From the NCBI GenBank assembly GCA_947165145.1, contig CAMUZG010000002.1, forward strand, positions 1-64,000: a DNA stretch of 64,000 nucleotides. Direction: 5' to 3'. Origin of the DNA: an uncultured Selenomonadales bacterium (lineage in GTDB: Bacteria; Bacillota; Negativicutes; Selenomonadales; Selenomonadaceae). Shown here one piece after another: positions 35,134 through 43,449 of this stretch; position 1 is the first letter of the stretch, and every line of letters starts with the position of its first letter. The notes below the pieces were generated by a model. That model was given only the letters and a program-made list of their open reading frames with translations, did not search any database and was not told the origin of the DNA. The position numbers and the translations under genes were made by a program.

Positions 35134-35400
35134 ATGTTAGACAAACAAGCAAAACAGGAGATTATGGAGAAATTCGCGGTGCACGAAGGCGACACCGGTT
35201 CGCCCGAAGTTCAAATCGCTCTGCTCACGGCTCGCATTTCCTATTTGACGGAACATCTCAAACAGCACAAAAAGGATCATCATTCCCGCCGAGGCTTGCT
35301 GAAAATGGTCGGTCAACGTCGCCGCCTTTTGAGCTACCTCAACAAAAAAGACATCAACCGTTACCGCGAAATCTTGTCGCAACTCAATCTCCGCAAATAA
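35134..35400 (+). CDS. rpsO: Ribosomal protein S15
   Basis: The 88-aa protein is the small-subunit protein that binds the 16S rRNA central domain. The family core is [20 protein letters not shown], with [12 protein letters not shown] and the C-terminal LVGQRRRLL-type helix. Length is normal. ATG 35134 follows AGGAGG; a longer frame to 35038 is leader. It is monocistronic with promoter, leader and terminator; pnp does not follow. Confidence 0.97.
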   Translation: MLDKQAKQEIMEKFAVHEGDTGSPEVQIALLTARISYLTEHLKQHKKDHHSRRGLLKMVGQRRRLLSYLNKKDINRYREILSQLNLRK

Positions 35401-35421
35401 TTTCAACAGAATACAAAAACG

Positions 35422-35455
35422 CCTTCCGACTTCCAAAAAGTTCGGAAGGTTTTTT
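35422..35455 (+). terminator. Terminator of rpsO
   Basis: CCTTCCGA (35422-35429) pairs with TCGGAAGG (35442-35449), followed by six T. Confidence 0.9.
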
Positions 35456-35476
35456 AGTGCGACAACGCCTAAATCG

Positions 35477-35505
35477 TTGCGTTAATCGCGGCAAGCATGT
35501 ACAAT
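35477..35505 (+). promoter_or_regulatory. Promoter of the PTS permease gene
   Basis: TTGCGT (35477-35482) and TACAAT (35500-35505), 17-nt spacer. Transcription would start near 35512, downstream of the only canonical in-frame start codon (GTG 35457), which matters for choosing the true start. Confidence 0.6.
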
Positions 35506-35537
35506 CGGCGGCAGTAATTTTCAAGGAGACGATTGAC

Positions 35538-36866
35538 ATTAACAACGACGAACTTGCAAAAAAAATTCTCGAACTCGTCGGCAAGCAGAATGTTTTGAGC
35601 GCGACGAATTGTATGACACGACTGAGACTTCAGCTCACCGACCGCAACGACGACATGATTGCCGCGTTGAAGAAAATCTACGGCGTGTTAGGCGTGAACA
35701 TTGACGGCGACGAAGTTCAAATCATTTTAGGCGTCGGCAAGGCGACAACTGTCACCAACGCGGTCAACAAAATTTTGGAGACGAACACCGTTAAAGTCGG
35801 CGACGCAAAAGCACTGCACGAAAAAATTCGTGCCCGCAACGCTACGCCCATCAAACTGTTCTTCAAAAAAATTTCAAGCATTTTCACACCGCTGATACCT
35901 GGCTTTATCGCGTGCGGACTCATCACGGGAATCATCGGACTGCTGATAAAAATTTCGCCCGCGCTCGTCGACGAACCTACAATCAAGCTCGCAATGATTG
36001 CCGGCAACGCGGTCTTCTGGGGCATGAATTTGTTCGTCGGCATTAACGCGGCAAAAATTTTCGGCGGAACACCGATTCTCGGAGGCGTGCTTGCGGCGAT
36101 AATGTCGCACCCTGCTCTTGCTGACGTGAACTTTTTCGGCGCGGAATTCGTTCCAGGTCGTGGCGGCGTTATCTCCGTGATAATCGTTGCGGCGTTCGCG
36201 GCGTGGCTCGAAAAGAAATTGCACGTGATTATCCCCGAAATGTTCGACCTGTTCTTGACACCGCTCGTGACGGTCATCATCGCGGGAACTGTCGCGATTT
36301 TCCTGTTGCAACCGATTGGCGGCGCGTTATCAGATGCTGTCGGTTCTGCGGCGACAACTGCTGTACAATCGGGCGGAGCGTTCGTCGGATTCATTTTGGC
36401 GGGGATTTGGTTACCGCTCGTGATGTTGGGAATTCACCAAGCAATGACACCGATTCACGTCGATTTAATTTCGCAGTTCGGCGTGACGATTTTGTTGCCG
36501 ATTTTGGCTATGGCGGGCGCAGGTCAAGTCGGAGCGTCAATCGCCGTTTACTTCAAGACAAAGAACAAATTTTTGAAGAAGACAATCGCGTCGGCGTTAC
36601 CTGTCGGCATGATGGGCGTTGGTGAGCCACTGATTTACGGCGTGACTTTTCCGCTGTTCAAACCGTTTATCGGCGCGTGTATCGGCGGAGCGTGCGGCGG
36701 TGCGATTCAAGCAACGTTCACTGTCGGCGCGGCGACTTTGGGAATTTCGGGCTTACCGCTTGCCGCAACTACCAACAACGTCGCAATTTACTTTGTCGGC
36801 TTGATTACGGCTTATGTTGTCGGATTCGTCGCAACGTGGCTTATCGGTTTCGACGACCCAACTTGA
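35538..36866 (+). CDS. PTS system EIIBC permease (sucrose/MurP-type glucose superfamily)
   Basis: The ~442-aa permease brings a sugar in and phosphorylates it. The EIIB domain has the phospho-cysteine in ATNCMTRLRL (Cys25), then a linker (about 90-110) and an EIIC domain with about ten membrane segments, GEPLIYGVTFPLF and an IPGFIACGL start. NCMTRLR resembles N-acetylmuramate (MurP) permeases; sucrose or trehalose are alternatives. No EIIA or hydrolase gene is next to it. The family begins close to NNDELAKKILELVG, so the start is probably the ATT at 35538, 9 nt after AAGGAG and after the promoter. The GTG at 35457 would add 27 odd residues. Confidence 0.82.
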   Translation: MNNDELAKKILELVGKQNVLSATNCMTRLRLQLTDRNDDMIAALKKIYGVLGVNIDGDEVQIILGVGKATTVTNAVNKILETNTVKVGDAKALHEKIRARNATPIKLFFKKISSIFTPLIPGFIACGLITGIIGLLIKISPALVDEPTIKLAMIAGNAVFWGMNLFVGINAAKIFGGTPILGGVLAAIMSHPALADVNFFGAEFVPGRGGVISVIIVAAFAAWLEKKLHVIIPEMFDLFLTPLVTVIIAGTVAIFLLQPIGGALSDAVGSAATTAVQSGGAFVGFILAGIWLPLVMLGIHQAMTPIHVDLISQFGVTILLPILAMAGAGQVGASIAVYFKTKNKFLKKTIASALPVGMMGVGEPLIYGVTFPLFKPFIGACIGGACGGAIQATFTVGAATLGISGLPLAATTNNVAIYFVGLITAYVVGFVATWLIGFDDPT

Positions 36867-36907
36867 ATTCAAAACACCAGCAACCTTAAATTAAAAAGCG
36901 TCGACTG

Positions 36908-36936
36908 TTGATTTTGGAATATCTACGTGCTAAAAT
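36908..36936 (+). promoter_or_regulatory. Promoter of the propionate block
   Basis: TTGATT (36908-36913) and TAAAAT (36931-36936) with exactly 17 nt between, 48 nt before the CoA-transferase ATG. Confidence 0.65.
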
Positions 36937-36983
36937 TTTCGCGCAAAGCTATAACTTATTACGCAAAGGAGGACGAGATTTTA

Positions 36984-38489
36984 ATGATTGATATTACCGA
37001 CAGAGTGCGCAACAAAGATTTGCTGAGCAAAATTGTTAGCGCGGAAGAAGTCGCCGATTGGGTTCAACCGGATTGGACGATTGCCTGTAGCGGCTTCACG
37101 GCTTCCGCTTATCCCAAAGCTGTTCCGCTCGCGTTGGCTGAACGCATGAAGAAAAATCCCTTCCAAGTCAACATGTGGACGGGTGCTTCGACCGGTCCCG
37201 AATTCGACGGCGCACTTGCCGAGGTCAAAGGTATCAAACAGCGTCTGCCTTATCAAACTGACGGCAAACTTCGTCCGCTCATCAACGACGGCACCGTTGA
37301 TTATCTCGACCTGCATTTGAGCGAGTCCGCGCAGTTGACACGTACGGGCTTTATCAAAAAGAAAATCGACTTTGCGTTGGTTGAGGCGTGCGCCATCACC
37401 GAGGAAGGTAATTTGATTCCGACAACATCGCTCGGCAACGCGGCAAGCTACGTTCAGAGCGCGGACACCGTCGTTGTCGAAGTCAACACAACGCAACCGC
37501 TTGAGCTTGAAGGTATGCACGACGTTTACATTCCACTTGACCCGCCGAACAGATTGCCGATACCGATTGTTCACGCCGACGACAGAATCGGCACGACGTT
37601 TATCCCCTGCACGCCCGACAAAATCAAATTCATCGTGCCTTGCGACATCAAAGACCATACACGCGACCTTTCGCCGATTGATGACAATTCAAAGAAGATG
37701 GCGGAGTTCACGCTCGAATTCTTGAAAGCCGAGATTAAAGCTGGTCGTATGCCCAAAGGTTTGTTACCGCTTCAATCGGGCGTCGGCAACGTCGCAAACG
37801 CGGTGCTTGAAGGTTTTGTCGAAGGCGACATGAGCGACTTGATTGTCTACACCGAAGTTATTCAGGACGCAATGCTTGACCTTATCGACGCGGGCAAGTT
37901 GAAGTTCGCAAGCGGCACGGCGTTCAGTCCGTCGCCCGCAGGCATGGACAGATTTTATAAAGACATCGACACCTATCGCAAATATATTCTGCTTCGTCCC
38001 GAAGAAGTTTCAAATTCCCCCGAAGTCGTGCGTCGTCTCGGCGTCATCGCAATGAACACCGCGCTTGAAGTCGACATTTACGGCAACATCAATTCCACGC
38101 ACGTCACGGGTACGAAGATGATGAACGGTATCGGCGGCAGCGGCGACTTTGCCCGCAACGCTTACTTGACGATTTTCTACACTCCGTCGACTGCCAAGGG
38201 CGGCAAAATTTCTTCCGTGGTACCGTTCTGCTCGCATATCGACCACACCGAACACGATGTTGACGTTATCATCAGCGAATACGGCATTGCTGACCTGCGC
38301 GGACTCGAACCGCGTCGTCGTGCGTTGGAAGTCATCAACAAATGTGCTCACCCCGATTATCGTCCGTTGCTGTTGGATTACTATGAACGTGCACTTGCCG
38401 CAACTAAAAAGGCTGCGACACCGCACCTTTTGAACGAGGCTTTGAGTTTCCACACAAGATTTATTGAGACAGGAGACATGAGAAAATGA
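36984..38489 (+). CDS. Succinyl-CoA:acetate/propionyl-CoA:succinate CoA-transferase
   Basis: The 501-aa enzyme belongs to the acetyl-CoA hydrolase/transferase family (Cat1, AarC, ScpC). It shows QSGVGNVANAVLEGF, the catalytic glutamate region YTEVIQDAMLDLIDAGK and the C-terminal EYGIADLRG. In propionate-forming anaerobes it moves CoA between succinate, acetate and propionate. ATG 36984 follows AAGGAGG; an earlier in-frame codon at 36927 lies in the promoter. It is the first gene of a block with methylmalonyl-CoA epimerase and decarboxylase, so a succinate-to-propionate role is strongly suggested. Confidence 0.9.
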   Translation: MIDITDRVRNKDLLSKIVSAEEVADWVQPDWTIACSGFTASAYPKAVPLALAERMKKNPFQVNMWTGASTGPEFDGALAEVKGIKQRLPYQTDGKLRPLINDGTVDYLDLHLSESAQLTRTGFIKKKIDFALVEACAITEEGNLIPTTSLGNAASYVQSADTVVVEVNTTQPLELEGMHDVYIPLDPPNRLPIPIVHADDRIGTTFIPCTPDKIKFIVPCDIKDHTRDLSPIDDNSKKMAEFTLEFLKAEIKAGRMPKGLLPLQSGVGNVANAVLEGFVEGDMSDLIVYTEVIQDAMLDLIDAGKLKFASGTAFSPSPAGMDRFYKDIDTYRKYILLRPEEVSNSPEVVRRLGVIAMNTALEVDIYGNINSTHVTGTKMMNGIGGSGDFARNAYLTIFYTPSTAKGGKISSVVPFCSHIDHTEHDVDVIISEYGIADLRGLEPRRRALEVINKCAHPDYRPLLLDYYERALAATKKAATPHLLNEALSFHTRFIETGDMRK

Positions 38490-39091
38490 ACAGCTTTCAA
38501 GAGGCAGTCACAAACCGCCGCTCAATCTACAAACTCGGCAGAAATATTCCCGTCCTGCAATCGCAGATAATCGCGGCTGTCGAACGCATGGTTAAAGATG
38601 TCCCGTCGCCGTTCAACATGCAATCGGCTCGCGTCGTCGTGACAATGCTTGACCATCACGAAAACGTTTGGCACATCACCAAAAGCGCACTCAAATCCGT
38701 TGTCCCCGCCGATAAATTTGCTGAGACCGAAGCGAAAATCGACAGTTTCGAGGCGGCTTACGGCACGATTCTTTTCTTCGAGTCCAGCAACATGATAAAG
38801 GCAATGCAGGATCAAATTTCCGAATACGCCGCCAATTTCCCGACATGGGCAATGCAGGCTAACGGCATGTTGCAATTCGCGATTTGGACGGCTCTGGAAG
38901 ATTTAGGGCTCGGCGTCAACATTCAGCACTACAACCCGCTGATTGACGAAGACATCAAGAAAATTTTCGACCTGCCTGAAAGTTGGGATTTGGTTGCGCA
39001 AATGGTCTTTGGTGAAAAACTCGAAGATCCGCCTTCGCCGCCCAAAGTTCCGACTGGTACGCGTGTTAAAATTTTCCGCGACATTTATTGA
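38486..39091 (+). CDS. Nitroreductase-family (HBN1/Frm2-like) flavoprotein
   Basis: The 201-aa protein starts with the nitroreductase pattern NSFQEAVTNRRSIYKLG and has the flavin-binding middle (ESSNMIKAMQDQISEYAANFPTWA) and the ALEDLGLGVNIQHYNP segment of the oxidoreductase HBN1 group. It probably uses FMN to reduce nitro compounds, quinones or fatty-acid-derived substrates. Start ATG 38486 overlaps the CoA-transferase stop by four bases. A role in propionate metabolism is not known; the coupling may only reflect redox balance. Confidence 0.82.
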   Translation: MNSFQEAVTNRRSIYKLGRNIPVLQSQIIAAVERMVKDVPSPFNMQSARVVVTMLDHHENVWHITKSALKSVVPADKFAETEAKIDSFEAAYGTILFFESSNMIKAMQDQISEYAANFPTWAMQANGMLQFAIWTALEDLGLGVNIQHYNPLIDEDIKKIFDLPESWDLVAQMVFGEKLEDPPSPPKVPTGTRVKIFRDIY

Positions 39092-39115
39092 TTTGAATTC
39101 GGAGGGTTTAACGAA

Positions 39116-39535
39116 ATGTTTAAAATTCTCGGCGTAGATCATATCGGCATTGCGTCCACAAGTTTAGAAGACGGCGAATTCTGGAAAACTCTCGGTTTGA
39201 CATGTACCGGCGAAGAAACCGTTGCCGAACAGAAAGTCACCACGGCGTTTTATCCTACGACTGACGATAAAGAACACGGCGAAATTGAATTGCTCGTTGC
39301 AAGTGAAGCGGGTAGCCCGATTGAAAAATTCATCGAGAAAAACGGCGGTCGCGGCGGCATTCAACATATCGCGTTGCGCGTCGACAATCTCGAAGCGGCT
39401 CTTGCTGACCTTCAGGAAAAAGGTGTTAAGCTCATCGACACGAAACCGCGCAAGGGTGCAGGCGGCGCGTCAATCGCGTTCATTCACCCGAAGGCAACTC
39501 ACGGCGTCCTCCTTGAACTCTGCCAGCGCGATTAA
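39116..39535 (+). CDS. mce: Methylmalonyl-CoA epimerase
   Basis: The 139-aa vicinal-oxygen-chelate enzyme interconverts (R)- and (S)-methylmalonyl-CoA, required between mutase and decarboxylase. Expected metal residues are His9 (VDHIGIA), His84 (GIQHIALRV) and Glu134 (LLELCQ). The family motif IEKNGGRGGIQHIA is present. It is the third gene of the propionate block. The decarboxylase alpha gene would be expected next; a secreted amidinotransferase lies in between. Confidence 0.93.
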   Translation: MFKILGVDHIGIASTSLEDGEFWKTLGLTCTGEETVAEQKVTTAFYPTTDDKEHGEIELLVASEAGSPIEKFIEKNGGRGGIQHIALRVDNLEAALADLQEKGVKLIDTKPRKGAGGASIAFIHPKATHGVLLELCQRD

Positions 39536-39632
39536 GTCAATAACCCCGCGCATCATAATTCGCCCTGCTCGCTTTATGGCGAAAAAATTTTAAGGAGGTA
39601 AGCGGCTCACTGTTTTACGCCGCGCAGTTGTG

Positions 39633-39667
39633 ATGAAAATCGGTAAAGTAAAAAAATAATTAAGCGA
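39633..39667 (+). other. Out-of-frame N-terminal signal-peptide segment with A-AAA-AAA slippery run
   Basis: From ATG 39633 the frame reads MKIGKVKK and stops at TAA (39657-39659), directly after seven A. A shift of -1 at this run continues as IIKR and joins the amidinotransferase frame at 39668. The result is a textbook signal peptide with a basic start and hydrophobic core. It may be programmed frameshifting, transcript slippage, phase variation or a sequencing error. No good ribosome binding site precedes the ATG. Confidence 0.5.
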
Positions 39668-40678
39668 ATGCTTGTCGCCTCTTTGACCGCAGGACTTTTA
39701 GTCGGAACATTTGGCGTAAGTTCGGCGGCGGCAGAAAAGGTTTATGTCGAAAGTGAATTCGCTCCGCTCAAGCGTGTTGTACTGACGCAGACAGAGGTTG
39801 TCCTCGGCAAAAACACCGAAAAATATGTCGATGAGAATGCGAAGGTTCCGGAAATTACGGACAAGTACATGGCGGAATGGGCGAACGAACGGGAAAATCT
39901 GAAACGCATATTGGAAAAATACGGCGTCGAAGTGCAAAGACCGCGTTTGCTCACGGAATACGAAAAAATGCTTGGTAATGTTGAAGGCGGTTACACAGAA
40001 GCCTCCGGTATCAGCAACTTTTTTGCCAGAGATCCGTTCATAACGATTGGCAACCACATCATCGAATGCTCATTTTTTTCACTCTACCGCAGATTGGAAG
40101 TTCTTCCGATTCGACCCATTTTGCAGAAAGAAGCGGAAGAAAGCGGTTGCTATTACGTGTCGATACCGCAAGCTGATATTTCCAACGGCAATGATTCGAC
40201 AGTCGGCCCTTTCCTTGAAGGCGGCGATGTGCTGGTTTACGGGAAAACCGTTTTTGTCGGCAATTCGGGAAGAGCAACCAACCATGCGGGCATTGTCTGG
40301 CTCAGAAACTATTTAGGTCATTTCGGTTATAACGTTGTCGAAGTCAAAATGGATAAAGATATTTTGCACCTCGATTGCATACTAAGTTTTCCACGCGACG
40401 GCTTGATGATTGTATGTGAAGATGCCATGCCCGAAGGTCTTCCGGAAGAGTTAAAATCGTGGGATAAAATTCTCGTCACCAAAGACGAAGCGCAGGCATT
40501 GGCAACGAACGGTCTGCCCATTGACGACCACACGTATATAACGGATATTGCCTTTAAGGACACGGTTGGCAAGGAACTTGAGCGGCGCGGTATCCATGTC
40601 GAATACATTGATTATAAGTTGTCGAGATTTGCGGGCGGAGCCTTTCGTTGCAGCACACAGCCGTTGCTTAGAGAATAA
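39668..40678 (+). CDS. Secreted amidinotransferase/arginine- or agmatine-deiminase-like protein
   Basis: The 336-aa product from ATG 39668 starts with the hydrophobic part of a signal peptide (LVASLTAGLLVGTFGVSSAAA) lacking a basic region; that part is in another frame upstream. The mature part has the guanidino-modifying fold: FLEGGDVLVYG (acidic), HLDCILSF (His) and GGAFRCSTQPLLRE with the nucleophilic Cys near the end. Family members hydrolyse or transfer the amidino group of arginine-like compounds; the substrate is unknown. Codon use (many ATA, GGA, CAT codons) differs from neighbours. A transfer into the propionate block is inferred. Confidence 0.78.
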   Translation: MLVASLTAGLLVGTFGVSSAAAEKVYVESEFAPLKRVVLTQTEVVLGKNTEKYVDENAKVPEITDKYMAEWANERENLKRILEKYGVEVQRPRLLTEYEKMLGNVEGGYTEASGISNFFARDPFITIGNHIIECSFFSLYRRLEVLPIRPILQKEAEESGCYYVSIPQADISNGNDSTVGPFLEGGDVLVYGKTVFVGNSGRATNHAGIVWLRNYLGHFGYNVVEVKMDKDILHLDCILSFPRDGLMIVCEDAMPEGLPEELKSWDKILVTKDEAQALATNGLPIDDHTYITDIAFKDTVGKELERRGIHVEYIDYKLSRFAGGAFRCSTQPLLRE

Positions 40679-40687
40679 TCAATCCTT

Positions 40688-40765
40688 ATGAACGACAAAC
40701 TCAAGCTCTATATCTTGCAAAAATTTACAGACGCTCAAATTGTCCTGCGGCACTCAACGCGATAA
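40688..40765 (+). CDS. Tiny ORF or gene remnant after the amidinotransferase
   Basis: A 25-codon ORF (MNDKLKLYILQKFTDAQIVL start) has no clear ribosome binding site or match. The following 80 bp before mmdA contain no gene. It may be leftover from the event that brought in the amidinotransferase. Confidence 0.2.
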   Translation: MNDKLKLYILQKFTDAQIVLRHSTR

Positions 40766-40850
40766 AACGTTACGGCGACGCTTACATCAAAAATCGCGTG
40801 TATACAAACTTTGGAAGACTCGGCACGGCAAATAAAAAGGAGAAGATTTA

Positions 40851-42380
40851 ATGGCGACAGTTCAAGAAAAGATTGACTTAATGCACGCCAAGAAAGATAA
40901 AATCCTTCAAGGCGGCGGCAAGTCTCGAATTGATAAACAGCACGAAAAAGGCAAACTGACGGCTCGCGAACGTATTGAAATGTTTTTCGACGAGGGAACT
41001 TTCGTTGAACTCGATATGTTCGTCAAACACCGTTGCACCAATTTCGGGCAGGACAAAAAAGATTTACCAGGCGAAGGCGTCGTCACTGGCTACGGCACTG
41101 TTGACGGGCGGCTTGTCTATGCTTTTGCGCAAGACTTCACCGTTGAGGGCGGCTCACTCGGCGAAAAACACGCGCATAAAATCTGGAAGGTCATGGATCT
41201 TGCCATGAAAATGGGCGCACCGCTTATCGGCATTAACGATTCAGGCGGCGCACGCATTCAAGAGGCAGTCGATGCTTTGAGCGGCTACGCGGGAATTTTC
41301 TTCCGCAATACGGCGGCTTCGGGCGTCATTCCGCAAATTTCCGTCATCATGGGTCCTTGCGCGGGCGGTGCAGTTTATTCACCTGCCATAACCGATTTTA
41401 TTTACATGGTCAAAAACACCAGCCAGATGTTCATCACCGGTCCGCAGGTCATCAAGTCCGTCACTGCCGAAGAAGTCACTGCTGAAGAACTCGGCGGCGC
41501 AATGACTCACAACAGTCGTTCGGGCGTGGCACATTTCGCGGCGGAAGATGAGGAAGATTGTATCAAGCAGATTCGTTACCTGCTCAGCTTCCTGCCCAGC
41601 AACAACCTTGAGGACGCGCCGCTTGTTGAAACTGATGACGACCCCGACCGTCAAGACGACGAACTCAACACTATTATCCCCGACAATCCCAATGCGCCTT
41701 ACGACATGAAAGATGTTATCCGCATGATCGTCGACAATGGCGAGTTCTACGAAGTTCATCAACATTTCGCGACGAACATCATCACTTGCTTTGCACGTTT
41801 CGGCGGACGCAGTGTCGGCATTATCGCAAATCAGCCGTCGGTTATGGCGGGTTGTCTCGATGTTGACGCTTCCGATAAATCTGCACGGTTCATCAGATTC
41901 TGCGACGCGTTCAATCTGCCGCTCGTGAATTTGGTTGACGTGCCAGGATTTTTGCCCGGCGTCGACCAAGAATACAACGGTATCATTCGTCACGGCGCGA
42001 AAATGCTTTACGCTTACAGTGAGGCGACTGTTCCGAAAGTCACGGTCATCACGCGCAAAGCTTACGGCGGTTCGTATATCGCGATGTGTTGCCGTGAACT
42101 CGGTGCCGATCAAGTTATGGCGTGGCCTTCAGCTGAAATTGCGGTTATGGGACCTGCGGGTGCGGCGAATATCATTTTCCGCAAAGACCCCGACAAAGAT
42201 CAGAAAACCGCTGAATATGTCGACGAATTCGCGACGCCGTACAAAGCAGCTGAACGCGGTTATGCCGACATGGTTATCGAGCCGAAGGAAACTCGTCCGC
42301 TGATCATTACTGCGCTCAATGCTCTCGCCAGCAAACGCGAAGTTGGTCCCGCCAAGAAGCATGGAAATATTCCGCTCTAA
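40851..42380 (+). CDS. mmdA: Methylmalonyl-CoA decarboxylase alpha (carboxyltransferase) subunit
   Basis: The 509-aa carboxyltransferase-fold subunit moves the carboxyl group of methylmalonyl-CoA to biotin, giving propionyl-CoA. It has the acyl-CoA carboxyltransferase motifs GINDSGGARIQEAVDALSGY, IMGPCAGGAVYSPA and PGFLPGVDQEYNGIIRHGAK near the biotin site. The length is normal for the decarboxylase. ATG 40851 follows AAGGAG. Known complexes are sodium pumps with subunits alpha, beta, gamma, delta (and epsilon). Only alpha, an epsilon-like protein and the biotin carrier are encoded here. Confidence 0.94.
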   Translation: MATVQEKIDLMHAKKDKILQGGGKSRIDKQHEKGKLTARERIEMFFDEGTFVELDMFVKHRCTNFGQDKKDLPGEGVVTGYGTVDGRLVYAFAQDFTVEGGSLGEKHAHKIWKVMDLAMKMGAPLIGINDSGGARIQEAVDALSGYAGIFFRNTAASGVIPQISVIMGPCAGGAVYSPAITDFIYMVKNTSQMFITGPQVIKSVTAEEVTAEELGGAMTHNSRSGVAHFAAEDEEDCIKQIRYLLSFLPSNNLEDAPLVETDDDPDRQDDELNTIIPDNPNAPYDMKDVIRMIVDNGEFYEVHQHFATNIITCFARFGGRSVGIIANQPSVMAGCLDVDASDKSARFIRFCDAFNLPLVNLVDVPGFLPGVDQEYNGIIRHGAKMLYAYSEATVPKVTVITRKAYGGSYIAMCCRELGADQVMAWPSAEIAVMGPAGAANIIFRKDPDKDQKTAEYVDEFATPYKAAERGYADMVIEPKETRPLIITALNALASKREVGPAKKHGNIPL

Positions 42381-42392
42381 GGAGGAATTCCC

Positions 42393-42530
42393 GTGGCTGA
42401 ACAAATCAAACCCGAAATCATCGCGGCGATTGCAGCGGCAGTTCAAGCAATGACGGGCGGCGGCAAAGTCGTTTCCGTCAAAATCAAACGCAACGACACG
42501 TGGACTCTCGCCGGCAGACTCAGCAAATAA
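42393..42530 (+). CDS. mmdE: Methylmalonyl-CoA decarboxylase epsilon-like small subunit
   Basis: A 45-aa ORF with GTG 42393 after AAGGAGG sits between mmdA and the biotin carrier. Its start is a short Ala-rich helix and its end, VVSVKIKRNDTWTLAGRLSK, resembles the C-terminal part of the delta subunit and the epsilon subunit known from Veillonella. The expected role is stabilising the complex. No membrane anchor is present in this short form. The call rests on position and that C-terminal pattern. Confidence 0.7.
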   Translation: MAEQIKPEIIAAIAAAVQAMTGGGKVVSVKIKRNDTWTLAGRLSK

Positions 42531-42548
42531 ATCGGAGGTAATACGTCA

Positions 42549-42941
42549 ATGGCAATGAAAAAATTTAACGTCACCGTAAACGGTACGACCTACGAAGTCG
42601 AAGTCGAAGAAGTCAAAGCGGCGGGCGGCGCACCTAAGGCGGCACCTGCACCGAAGGCGGCACCTGCACCTGCTCCCGCACCGAAAGCGGCTCCTGCAGC
42701 TGCTCCAAAAGTTGCGGCGGGCGCGGGTGAACACTCAATCGATGCTCCAATGCCCGGCAAAGTTGTCAAGCTTGTCGCTAATGAAGGCGCAACAGTCAAA
42801 GCCGGCGAAGTTTTGCTGATTCTCGAAGCAATGAAAATGCAGAACGAAATCACCGCAGACGCTGACGGCACCGTCAAAAAGTTCAACGTTGCGGCAGGAC
42901 AATCCGTCAAAGCTCACGAGTCGCTTGTCATTCTCGGCTGA
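42549..42941 (+). CDS. mmdC: Biotin carrier (gamma) subunit of methylmalonyl-CoA decarboxylase
   Basis: The 130-aa carrier has a folded N-terminus ([20 protein letters not shown]), a Pro/Ala hinge (about 25-58) and a biotinyl domain with EAMKM (biotin on Lys96). The hinge lets the biotin travel between alpha and beta subunits. ATG 42549 follows GGAGG. A terminator follows directly, so the beta subunit is not in this operon. Confidence 0.93.
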   Translation: MAMKKFNVTVNGTTYEVEVEEVKAAGGAPKAAPAPKAAPAPAPAPKAAPAAAPKVAAGAGEHSIDAPMPGKVVKLVANEGATVKAGEVLLILEAMKMQNEITADADGTVKKFNVAAGQSVKAHESLVILG

Positions 42942-42964
42942 AATTTTCGTCGTCTAATAAAAAT

Positions 42965-42999
42965 AAAAGCGGTCTTGCTTAACGGCAGGATCGCTTTTA
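42965..42999 (+). terminator. Terminator of the propionate block
   Basis: AAAAGCG-x-TC-x-TGC pairs with GCA-x-GA-x-CGCTTTT around a short loop; the pyrimidine end includes the T-run. Confidence 0.75.
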
Positions 43000-43041
43000 T
43001 AATTCTACGAGCAAACAATTTCATCAAAGGAGCGGTTCACA

Positions 43042-43449
43042 ATGACATACGTACAAAATCCGAGCGTGTTCGATGTCGGCAAGCCGTTGCCCGAACAATT
43101 CAGCAAATATTTTATTGGGCAGGCGTATTTGAATCCATTGACCAAAGTCGGCGGCGCGATTGCCAACGTGACGTTCTCGCCTGGTTGTCGCAATAATTGG
43201 CACATTCACCATAAGGGCGGACAAATTCTTCTCGTGACGGGCGGACGAGGTTGGTATCAAGAATGGGGCAAAGCTCCGCAGTCGTTGAAGCCTGGCGATG
43301 TCGTCAACATTGCGCCCGAAGTCAAGCATTGGCACGGCGCGGCGGCTGATAGTTGGTTTTCTCATTTGGCGGTTGAAATTCCCGCTGAAGATGCCTCGAA
43401 CGAATGGCTTGAGCCCGTCGACGACGAACAGTATGCCAAGCTCAAATAA
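43042..43449 (+). CDS. Cupin-domain protein
   Basis: The 135-aa single cupin has the metal-binding motifs WHIHHKGGQILLVTGGRGWYQ and PGDVVNIAPEVKHWHGA. Close relatives act beside carboxymuconolactone decarboxylase-like proteins or as quercetinase-type enzymes; substrate unknown. ATG 43042 follows AAGGAG. Its last 17 bases overlap the start of the Dam methylase gene, which would tie the expression of a metabolic gene to a restriction system. Confidence 0.82.
   Translation: MTYVQNPSVFDVGKPLPEQFSKYFIGQAYLNPLTKVGGAIANVTFSPGCRNNWHIHHKGGQILLVTGGRGWYQEWGKAPQSLKPGDVVNIAPEVKHWHGAAADSWFSHLAVEIPAEDASNEWLEPVDDEQYAKLK

Noticed and set aside
39536-39667. Riboswitch before the amidinotransferase
   Set aside because: A short GCGGC/GCCGC hairpin is present, but nothing matches a known aptamer; the frameshifted signal peptide explains the region better.
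40679-40850. Insertion sequence remnant beside the amidinotransferase
   Set aside because: No inverted terminal repeats, target duplication or transposase motif could be seen; only a tiny ORF remains.
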